Positions 1 through 4,982 of a DNA stretch of 6,352 bases are shown here, piece after piece (position 1 is the stretch's first letter; every line of letters starts with the position of its first letter). The notes below the pieces were generated by a model, which had not been told where the DNA came from, ran no database searches, and was given only the letters and a program-made list of their open reading frames with translations. Position numbers and translations under genes: made by a program. The DNA lies in assembly GCA_003503535.1 (NCBI GenBank), contig DOCI01000052.1:32875-39226 (forward strand). Direction: 5' to 3'. Source of the DNA: Planctomycetaceae bacterium. GTDB lineage: Bacteria > Planctomycetota > Planctomycetia > Planctomycetales > Planctomycetaceae.

Positions 1-828
1 AATCACCCACGAATTCTGCAAAACACTTCGTTGTTCGCCTCCATAATCCTGGTCAGTAGCCTGACAGGTTGTTGCAGTATGTCTTGCTATGATCCCTGCA
101 CACCATGTTACGATTCCTGCACTCCGTGTGGAATGGTTCCGCAAAACCCCTATTGTGTGGAGATGGCTGTCCCTTCGATTTTTCATCCGATGATGCCGGG
201 CTATTACAGTTCCTGTAATTCCTGCTGCAACACATGTGCATCGCCACCGGGCCGGTATTATCCGAAACGGCCAAATATCATGACACGGGAAACATTCCGG
301 CCAGATTTGTGCCGACCATCGCATCGCCGAAATCGTTGTGTCGAAGACTACTGTGTCGAGGATCATTGCCTGGGTAACGGCGGCTGCGTCGAGATCCCTT
401 CCTGCGTTGCTCCACCCGATTGCTGTGCACCGGCAACCTGCGTACCAGTAAGCTGTGCCCTGCCAGGTTATCAGGCGAGTGTCGGATATCAGGGGATGCC
501 GCAAACGGCTGCCTATTATGAAGATGCGAGCATGATGAATGAGCCCAGAAAACTAAATATTGATGTTCCTCTCCCCGTCACAGGGAAATTTCCTGAAGAA
601 GCAACAGTTGCCTCAATGCCCGCAAAAATGCTTGTGGAAGAAACTGAACAGGAAATGGAATTTCTCGCTCCCATCCAGTCTAAAAGCGATGCTCCTCCAA
701 TGTTGCCCATCGAAAGCGGAGTGAAATCGCAACTGAAATCCCCTCAGAAAAAGCCAGTCATTTCATCGTCTGGTGAAACAGAAGGTGACTCGGCTCATGG
801 CCCCCCATTGGTTCCGCCAGCCTCCTGA
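1..828 (+). CDS. Cysteine-rich putative lipoprotein, 5'-truncated by window edge
   Basis: Function unknown; probably an envelope-anchored protein. The frame is open back to base 1, so the true start probably lies upstream. A TTG at 31 could serve, but it would leave the signal peptide without its basic N-region, whereas the upstream codons supply an Arg (bases 10-12). Counting from the TTG, a hydrophobic stretch (FASIILVSSLTG) ends in a lipobox-like LTGC with the candidate acylated Cys at residue 14. Residues 14-142 hold 22 cysteines, several in pairs or CxxC spacing, with two small tandem duplications: CYDPCTP/CYDSCTP at 19-32 and CVEDY/CVEDH at 103-112. After residue 142 there is no cysteine; the tail (about 165-265) is polar, rich in Pro, Glu, Lys and Ser, and looks disordered. 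It is convergent with the histidine kinase, with 31 bases between the stops and no obvious terminator. I do not recognise a named family. That it is a coding gene is likely; the lipoprotein call is moderate. Confidence 0.7.
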   Translation, partial: NHPRILQNTSLFASIILVSSLTGCCSMSCYDPCTPCYDSCTPCGMVPQNPYCVEMAVPSIFHPMMPGYYSSCNSCCNTCASPPGRYYPKRPNIMTRETFRPDLCRPSHRRNRCVEDYCVEDHCLGNGGCVEIPSCVAPPDCCAPATCVPVSCALPGYQASVGYQGMPQTAAYYEDASMMNEPRKLNIDVPLPVTGKFPEEATVASMPAKMLVEETEQEMEFLAPIQSKSDAPPMLPIESGVKSQLKSPQKKPVISSSGETEGDSAHGPPLVPPAS

Positions 829-859
829 GATTATTTTCAGAAATCGAATGGCATTGAAA

Positions 860-2209
860 TCATAACGGAATTTTCAGTTGAAACCGGGTTTTTCCATTCT
901 GCAGTAAGATCAGCGAGCCGCCGCAGTCCTGAGCGGCCTGACGAGCCAGCGCCAATCCCAATCCCACACCTTCATTCTTGGTCGTGATGAAGGGGTGAAA
1001 GATCTCCTCAGTGAGATCTTCGGGAATTCCTGCTCCGTTGTCTGAGATTTCGATCAGTGCAGAATTCGAGTCCACTGCCGTGGAGACGCTCACTTCCCCG
1101 CCGGGACCGGCTGCTTCAATCGCATTCAGAATAAGATTCAGCAATGCTCCACGCAAAGCATTGGCATCCGAAATGATTTGATCGATTTTCAAACGCTCAC
1201 TCGTGAACCGGGTTTTATGATGCTCGCACATCGGCTGCACGAGCGAAATCACATCATCGAGAATCTGATCGAGCATGTCAGCTTCCGGCTTATCAGACTC
1301 CCCTTTCGTCAGCCGGAGCAACGCTTTGATCTGCTCTTCGGTGAGAGTCAATTGTCGGATCGCAACCGCAATTGCTTCATCGTTTCCCGTGGCACAGCGT
1401 CGCTGATGAAGTTGGATCGATACCCGGGCACCCGTCAGAGAATTTCGCAATTGATGCGCCAGCCCCCCGCTCAGTTGAGCCAGCATCGATGATCGTTCAC
1501 TACTGCGAATGGATTTCATCGATTGATCGAGCACAACAGACAATTGATTCAAATCCTCGGCAAGATCCTGAAGCTCATCATTAATAACCGGTTTGGGAGT
1601 GGCTGAGTAATTCCCTCCAGCCAGTCGTGAGACTTGATGTTGGGCGGATTGGATCCTGCGGGCAATTCGCTGAGAAATCCAGAGGGACGCGAAGATAGTC
1701 AGAATTAACAGCAGCCCACCAATGAAAACGGGAGGAAAAATCGCCTGCCAGCGTTCCACCGCCCATTCACTCTCAGGATACAGAACCAGAACAGATTCCG
1801 TCCGTGAACTACTCCGCTTAGAGACAAGACCTGCAAAATACCGGCGACCTTCAAACTCAAAGAGGGTTCGTTTTTCCAGAGAATTCCGATTGAAGGAGCT
1901 GAGGTTTTGAGAATTTAAGAGAGGACTTGAAGAATCGGCTTTCACGAGAGTCGTACCCGTGACATCCCCATTCTGATTGAAAACCACAAAGTCAGCCTCG
2001 GAAAACTGTTTCAACTGCCCGAGGATGGCAGGAGTGAGTGGATAAGTCGCAGTTTCTAACGTGCTGAGTACATTTTCCATCCGGGCAATAATCTCCTGAT
2101 CAACCTGCCGGACCGCAAACCAGGCCGACGAAATCGCCACGACGAATACCGTCCCGATCTGAATCATCAAAAACGGGAGCAGAATCTGGTTTCGAATCGG
2201 CCAACGCAT
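860..2209 (-). CDS. Membrane sensor histidine kinase (HAMP, HisKA-like, HATPase_c)
   Basis: A two-component sensor kinase of 449 residues that should autophosphorylate on a histidine and pass the phosphate to a response regulator not present here. Order of parts: transmembrane helix about 10-31; extracytoplasmic sensor region about 32-157 without a recognisable motif; second helix about 158-178; HAMP-like linker about 179-231; H-box LAQLSGGLAHQLRNSLTGAR with the probable phospho-acceptor His252; N-box LLNLILNAIEA (Asn358, Asn362); G1 box DNGAGIP (390-396); F-box EEIFHPFITTK; G2 box EGVGLGLALA (413-422). All ATP-binding motifs look intact, so the enzyme should be active. The catalytic half resembles NtrB/AtoS-like kinases, whose partners are often sigma-54 activators, but that pairing is inference. 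ATG start, with AGGA seven bases upstream (2217-2220 on the plus strand). The gene stands alone, divergent from the DUF1559 gene and convergent with the Cys-rich gene. Confidence 0.93.
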   Translation of the reverse strand: MRWPIRNQILLPFLMIQIGTVFVVAISSAWFAVRQVDQEIIARMENVLSTLETATYPLTPAILGQLKQFSEADFVVFNQNGDVTGTTLVKADSSSPLLNSQNLSSFNRNSLEKRTLFEFEGRRYFAGLVSKRSSSRTESVLVLYPESEWAVERWQAIFPPVFIGGLLLILTIFASLWISQRIARRIQSAQHQVSRLAGGNYSATPKPVINDELQDLAEDLNQLSVVLDQSMKSIRSSERSSMLAQLSGGLAHQLRNSLTGARVSIQLHQRRCATGNDEAIAVAIRQLTLTEEQIKALLRLTKGESDKPEADMLDQILDDVISLVQPMCEHHKTRFTSERLKIDQIISDANALRGALLNLILNAIEAAGPGGEVSVSTAVDSNSALIEISDNGAGIPEDLTEEIFHPFITTKNEGVGLGLALARQAAQDCGGSLILLQNGKTRFQLKIPL

Positions 2210-2216
2210 AAATGGA

Positions 2217-2220
2217 TCCT
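2217..2220 (-). promoter_or_regulatory. Ribosome binding site of the histidine kinase gene
   Basis: Read on the minus strand this is AGGA, followed by seven bases and the ATG at 2209-2207. It supports the chosen start, which also places a basic residue pair (Arg2, Arg6) just before the first membrane helix. Confidence 0.6.
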
Positions 2221-2244
2221 GTTCCCACGTATTTACTATTCAGC

Positions 2245-2266
2245 ATCACCGCTGAGGTGATTTTTT
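2245..2266 (+). terminator. Small hairpin with T-run (weak terminator or leader structure)
   Basis: ATCACC (2245-2250), loop GCTGA, GGTGAT (2256-2261), then T up to 2266. On the plus strand it has the form of a short rho-independent terminator with a six-pair stem. It could stop plus-strand transcripts running antisense through the kinase gene. On the minus strand the same hairpin would sit in the leader of the kinase mRNA, about 35-55 bases before its start. An alternative pairing, CAGC (2241-2244) with GCTG (2251-2254), excludes it. The stem is short, so confidence is limited. Confidence 0.35.
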
Positions 2267-2293
2267 CGCCACTCCCGGCGATCAATTCGCCAC
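2265..2293. repeat. Direct repeat TTCGCCAC, spaced 21 bp
   Basis: TTCGCCAC occurs at 2265-2272 and again at 2286-2293, start to start 21 bp, about two helical turns. It lies in the divergent intergenic region between the kinase and the DUF1559 gene, where regulator sites would be expected. An eight-base repeat can arise by chance, so a binding site is only a possibility. Confidence 0.3.
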
Positions 2294-2437
2294 GCCATCG
2301 AACTCGATCAGAGAAAACCACCGACTTCTGATTGAATTCTAACGATTACATCAAAGGTACAGATTTTGCTAAACGTCATTCTTAGACTTAAATTATTGGA
2401 ATGAGTGCTTAAAATATGTACTCTAAGTTCAGAAAAC

Positions 2438-2442
2438 GAAGG
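2438..2442 (+). promoter_or_regulatory. Ribosome binding site of the DUF1559 gene
   Basis: GAAGG is separated by five bases (TATTT) from the ATG at 2448. It fixes this start, which gives the short basic leader expected before the prepilin-type cleavage site. Confidence 0.65.
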
Positions 2443-2447
2443 TATTT

Positions 2448-3461
2448 ATGATTCTACGGACCCCAAAAGGCTTTACATTAATCGAGCTGCTCGTCGTCAT
2501 CGCAATCATTGCCATACTGGTAGCACTCTTGCTCCCTGCAGTCCAGCAGGCCCGAGAAGCAGCTCGTCGAACTCAGTGCAAAAATCACATGAAACAGCTC
2601 GGTCTGGCACTGCATAATTATGTCGATGTGAACACTGTCCTGCCACCCGGTGCATCAGTCGATCTATCCATTACCGCAACCGGCAATAACGGATCCTGGG
2701 GAGTTCACGGTCGCATTCTGCCCTATCTGGAGCAAGGCAGCTTGTACGATCAGGTCGATCTCTCGACCGCATGGGATTTTCAGACACCGATTGATGGACT
2801 CAAAATTCCGATCTACGCCTGCCCCAGCGATCCCAAAAGCGATCAGGCTCGCGACCCCGGCAGTGGAAAAGTCACCTTATATCCCACCTCTTACGGCTTC
2901 AACTACGGCACCTGGTTTGTATTCAACCCAACAAATTCTCAAGGTGGTGACGGACTCTTCTACCCAAACAGCAAATTCTCATTTCGCGATGCTGTCGACG
3001 GCAGTTCCAACACCCTGCTCGCTTCCGAAGTGAAGGGCTGGACGCCGTACACTCGCAACGGTGGTCCCTCCACAACAGTCCGGCCGGATACCGTTCCTCA
3101 GGCAGAAACAATTGTTACTTCCGGCGCTGATTTCAAAACCAACACCGGTCACACCGAATGGCCCGATGGCCGCGTCCATCACACCGGCGTCACCACAACA
3201 CTCACTCCGAACTCAAACGTCACCTACTCCAACGGCGGAACCTTGTATGAAGAAGTCGACTTCAATTCCTGGCAGGAAGGCAAAAACGGATCAGCTGGTT
3301 CACCAACATATGCGATCATCACCGCTCGGAGTTACCATCAGGGAACGGTCAATGCTGTGCTGCTGGATGGATCTGTGAGAAGTGTCAGCGAGAATATCGA
3401 CCTCTCCATCTGGCGCGGCATCGGCACCCGAGCCGGCGGAGAAGTCCTCGGAGAGTTCTAA
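2448..3461 (+). CDS. DUF1559 prepilin-like (type II pseudopilin-like) protein
   Basis: A 337-residue protein of the DUF1559 (SBP_bac_10-like) family that is present in very many copies in planctomycetes; its exact role is not established. The N-terminus is a class III (prepilin) signal: a short basic leader, MILRTPKG, then FTLIELLVVIAIIAIL. A prepilin peptidase would cut after Gly8 and methylate Phe9, leaving Glu13 as the usual Glu5 of mature pilins. The hydrophobic helix runs to about residue 30, followed by the family stretch AVQQAREAARRTQCKNHMKQ and LGLALHNY. The family's C-terminal H-x9-DG motif is present (His297, Asp307-Gly308), and the length is typical. The globular part contains Cys125 and the usual 'ACPSDP' stretch. 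Signal and core motifs are intact, so the gene is likely functional. It is monocistronic as far as visible: a divergent region lies upstream and a strong terminator downstream. No pilus or type II secretion genes lie next to it. Confidence 0.96.
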   Translation: MILRTPKGFTLIELLVVIAIIAILVALLLPAVQQAREAARRTQCKNHMKQLGLALHNYVDVNTVLPPGASVDLSITATGNNGSWGVHGRILPYLEQGSLYDQVDLSTAWDFQTPIDGLKIPIYACPSDPKSDQARDPGSGKVTLYPTSYGFNYGTWFVFNPTNSQGGDGLFYPNSKFSFRDAVDGSSNTLLASEVKGWTPYTRNGGPSTTVRPDTVPQAETIVTSGADFKTNTGHTEWPDGRVHHTGVTTTLTPNSNVTYSNGGTLYEEVDFNSWQEGKNGSAGSPTYAIITARSYHQGTVNAVLLDGSVRSVSENIDLSIWRGIGTRAGGEVLGEF

Positions 3462-3477
3462 TCAATTGGATAGAAAA

Positions 3478-3512
3478 GTAGGTTGGGTTAGCGAAGCCTG
3501 TTGTTTACCTAC
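3478..3512. repeat. Imperfect palindromic repeat, probably a decayed dispersed element
   Basis: GTAGGT at 3478-3483 is the inverse of ACCTAC at 3507-3512. Between them lies TGGGTTAGCGAAGC, which resembles a palindromic repeat (GGTTGGGTTAGCGAAGCGTAACCCAACC type) that I recall being scattered in planctomycete and cyanobacterial genomes. The left half looks well kept; the right half, after GAAGC, has diverged. The family assignment is from memory, not from a search. Confidence 0.4.
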
Positions 3513-3521
3513 ACAACTCAC

Positions 3522-3567
3522 TTTCCTTCTCCTTGGGGAGCGGTATTCTTTCCTTCTCCTTGGGGAG
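3522..3567. repeat. Direct repeat of 19 bp, period 27
   Basis: TTTCCTTCTCCTTGGGGAG is found exactly at 3522-3540 and again at 3549-3567, separated by CGGTATTC. The second copy continues into GAAGG and so completes a palindrome; the first does not. This looks like a partial duplication of the left end of the neighbouring repeat element. Confidence 0.7.
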
Positions 3568-3659
3568 AAGGTGGCCGAAGGCCGGATGAGGGGCGCTATT
3601 CAATGTTCTTATTGTAAGCTGCATCGATTCCCCCTCACCCTAACCCAGAGGGAGAGGGG
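3552..3659. repeat. REP-like intergenic element with three hairpins
   Basis: Three stem-loops follow each other. The first is CCTTCTCC-TTGG-GGAGAAGG (3552-3571), a perfect eight-pair stem. The second is GGCC-GAA-GGCC (3573-3583). After GGATGAGGGGCGC and a 36-base spacer comes CCCCTCACCCT-AACCCAG-AGGGAGAGGGG (3631-3659), an 11-pair stem with one A-A mismatch. GATGAGGGG on the left and CCCCTC on the right can also pair across the spacer. The wording (CCTTCTCC, GGTGGCCGAAGGCCGGATGAGGGG, CCCTCACCCTAACCC) matches, from memory, a repeat common between genes of many bacteria. Such elements are usually non-autonomous and may be mobilised by a REP-associated (RAYT) transposase encoded elsewhere; none is in this window. 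Confidence 0.65.
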
Positions 3660-3671
3660 ACAAGTTAAAAT

Positions 3672-3708
3672 AAAAAGCCACTGCTGTTGGTTCAGCAGTG
3701 GCTTTTTT
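3672..3708. terminator. Bidirectional rho-independent terminator
   Basis: GCCACTGCTG (3677-3686), loop TTGGTT, CAGCAGTGGC (3693-3702), flanked by A5 on the left and T6 on the right. The ten-pair stem is perfect, and the flanking A and T tracts lengthen it or serve as U-tracts in either direction. It lies between the convergent DUF1559 gene and the J-like gene and should end both transcripts. Confidence 0.92.
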
Positions 3709-3731
3709 ATTGGATGGCTGCGAGTGATCGA

Positions 3732-4754
3732 TTACTTCTTGAAATGCTTCTCATACAGCAAAAAGAAGGCAATCGGGGGCACGATGAAGATCAAGCCCAG
3801 GAAGAATGACCAGCGTGGAAACAGGTAAGGTTTGATCAGAAACTGATCGATCAGAGCCGAGCCGACGACTGCCCAGCACATGAAGATCAGGCCGAGCTGG
3901 AAATTCTGCTTCTTCTCATCATCCGTCATTTCAGACTTTGGTTTTTCGGCTTTGACCTTGCCGGAACTCTTGCCAGACTTTTTAGCACCACCGACTGACT
4001 TCGATTCGAATTGAGCAGCGATTGCTTCGTCTCTAGCTCCCGGTGCATAGTATTTCGCAATCGACTGATTGATTTGCAGCGGTGTGGCAATGACTGCACG
4101 CATCGGTTTGCCAAATCGCAACCGGAATTCATCTTCGAGTTCATGATCCGGTTCATCCATCGCAGCGACCAGAATGACATCCTCGTCAACAAACAATGGG
4201 AGAATACTATGTGTTTTGACGAGTTTCCGAGGGACCTGATCGAGAACGTTATCGTCTGGTAATGTCGATTCGAGATCGACAAAAGGACGCCCCAGTTCCT
4301 GAGCCAGGGCCTCTGCTGCTTTTTGTGGTGTGACCAGTTTCATCTGAACGACTGCGTCTCGATGTGTTAATCCGCGACGGTCAGCAAACTCTTCGACTTC
4401 AGAAATTTGACTTTTATCGATTTCCCCTTCTGCAACCAGTATTCGCAGCATCGGTTTGCTGCCACGTTCCTTCTCATCACCAAATTCGCGTCCGAGGCTC
4501 TCATCATAATCTCGTTTGCGGGATTTGTCGGTCAGGCACAACATGGCCTTGGCTAACTCGTTGAGTAAGTCTTGCGACTCGAGCATGTAGTCGCCAGTCG
4601 CATACTGGCGAACAAGACCATTGAGCTTTTTGTAATGAGCGCGAATCTTTTCAGGATCGTCCTCGAAATCGATCAGACGCAATAACTGATAATGTGTCGG
4701 TGGTCGAAGCTCCTCGGGAATTCCGAGCCACTGTTTATAAACGTCAATCGCCAC
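3732..4754 (-). CDS. J-like domain / GspE N-terminal (MshEN) domain / two-helix membrane protein
   Basis: A 340-residue protein of unknown role with three parts. Residues about 20-90 follow a J-domain pattern (HYQLLRLIDFEDDPEKIRAHYKKL, then a helix ending in KAMLCLTDKSRKRDYDESL), but where HPD should stand, after the second helix, the sequence is VRQYATGD. Without HPD it probably cannot stimulate Hsp70 ATPase in the classical way. Residues about 101-237 match the N-terminal domain of GspE/PilB/MshE ATPases, including 'VTPQKAAEALAQELGRPFVD', 'ILPLFVDEDVILVAAMDEPD' and a final 'QINQSIAKYY'; the ATPase domain itself is absent, and the RLGE-type start of the cyclic-di-GMP motif is not evident. 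A Lys/Ser-rich linker (about 250-284) leads to two membrane helices (about 286-304 and 314-334). The N-terminal domains are probably cytoplasmic. It lies downstream of the Hsp70 gene on the same strand, 227 bases away. Domain calls are firm for the MshEN part and moderate for the J-like part. Confidence 0.9.
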   Translation of the reverse strand: MAIDVYKQWLGIPEELRPPTHYQLLRLIDFEDDPEKIRAHYKKLNGLVRQYATGDYMLESQDLLNELAKAMLCLTDKSRKRDYDESLGREFGDEKERGSKPMLRILVAEGEIDKSQISEVEEFADRRGLTHRDAVVQMKLVTPQKAAEALAQELGRPFVDLESTLPDDNVLDQVPRKLVKTHSILPLFVDEDVILVAAMDEPDHELEDEFRLRFGKPMRAVIATPLQINQSIAKYYAPGARDEAIAAQFESKSVGGAKKSGKSSGKVKAEKPKSEMTDDEKKQNFQLGLIFMCWAVVGSALIDQFLIKPYLFPRWSFFLGLIFIVPPIAFFLLYEKHFKK

Positions 4755-4767
4755 GAGTCTTCACTCC
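4752..4767 (-). promoter_or_regulatory. GTG start and ribosome binding site of the J-like gene
   Basis: The start codon is GTG (4754-4752). An in-frame TGA lies two codons upstream, so the protein cannot begin earlier, and GGAG (plus-strand CTCC, 4764-4767) sits nine bases before the GTG. The resulting N-terminus, MAIDVYKQWLGIP, agrees with related planctomycete proteins as I remember them. Confidence 0.6.
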
Positions 4768-4781
4768 GTTCTTTAAGAACG
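4767..4781. promoter_or_regulatory. 15-bp palindrome, possible operator of the J-like gene
   Basis: CGTTCTT-T-AAGAACG is a perfect palindrome with seven-base arms around one central base. It ends next to the ribosome binding site of the J-like gene and begins a few bases downstream of a possible -10 box, so it would cover the transcription start. That is a typical repressor position. It is not the HrcA/CIRCE element. No regulator is identified. Confidence 0.4.
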
Positions 4782-4785
4782 CCTA

Positions 4786-4814
4786 ACAATACTCATCATT
4801 GAATTGACTGCGAA
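4786..4814 (-). promoter_or_regulatory. Possible sigma-70-type promoter of the J-like gene
   Basis: On the minus strand, TTCGCA (4814-4809) and TATTGT (4791-4786) are 17 bases apart, each matching four of six consensus bases. The position fits a start inside the palindrome just downstream. The match is weak and planctomycete promoters are poorly defined. Confidence 0.22.
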
Positions 4815-4870
4815 AGTCATCATGACGAAAGTGGAGGAGGCGTTCTCGAAGAGAAGCCCCCCAAATCTTT

Positions 4871-4906
4871 GAACATCCGGGTGTTCCGCTGAGCGGAGCG
4901 ACCCGG
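4871..4906. other. Strong intergenic stem-loop with an alternative pairing
   Basis: CCGGGT (4877-4882) pairs with ACCCGG (4901-4906), and inside it TCCGC (4885-4889) pairs with GCGGA (4893-4897) around TGA, with a small internal loop. A second hairpin, GAACA (4871-4875) with TGTTC (4882-4886), overlaps and excludes the first. On the minus strand it lies between the Hsp70 and J-like genes. No T-run follows in either direction, so it is not a standard terminator. It may be an mRNA-stabilising structure, a processing site or a degenerate repeat. Confidence 0.45.
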
Positions 4907-4950
4907 CCATCCAGGTTATTTCGTCTTCGTTAAGTTTTGTCAGGCGATTT

Positions 4951-4982
4951 AAGAAAATTCCCGGTCAAACATAAACCGAATT
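4951..4982 (-). terminator. Weak terminator-like hairpin after the Hsp70 gene
   Basis: On the minus strand AATTCGGT (4982-4975), overlapping the stop codon, can pair with ACCGGGAATT (4965-4956) if two bases bulge out; a T-rich stretch TTTTCTT (4957-4951) follows. The stem is AT-rich and imperfect, so termination would be partial at best and readthrough into the J-like gene is plausible. Confidence 0.22.

Noticed and set aside
31..33. TTG as the true start of the Cys-rich protein
   Set aside because: The frame is open upstream to base 1, and the upstream residues supply the basic N-region of a lipoprotein signal, so a start outside the window is more likely.
2396..2415. Sigma-54 promoter (TTGG...) before the DUF1559 gene
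   Set aside because: GG at 2398-2399 has no GC at the required ten-base spacing, so the -24/-12 pattern fails.
3522..3659. CRISPR-like repeat array
   Set aside because: Only two copies of a 19-base unit with an 8-base gap exist; there are no regular spacers and no cas genes.
3382..3828. Open frame of 148 codons spanning the end of the DUF1559 gene, the repeats, the terminator and the J-like gene's 3' end
   Set aside because: It crosses a strong terminator and palindromic repeats and overlaps two real genes; the translation is low-complexity and not protein-like.
4767..4781. CIRCE/HrcA operator for the heat-shock genes
   Set aside because: The palindrome does not match TTAGCACTC-N9-GAGTGCTAA in sequence or spacing.
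4755..4981. A frameshifted Hsp70 lid in the spacer after the Hsp70 stop
   Set aside because: No frame on the minus strand here gives a long helical, charged sequence like the DnaK lid; stops are frequent and the region is full of stem-loops.
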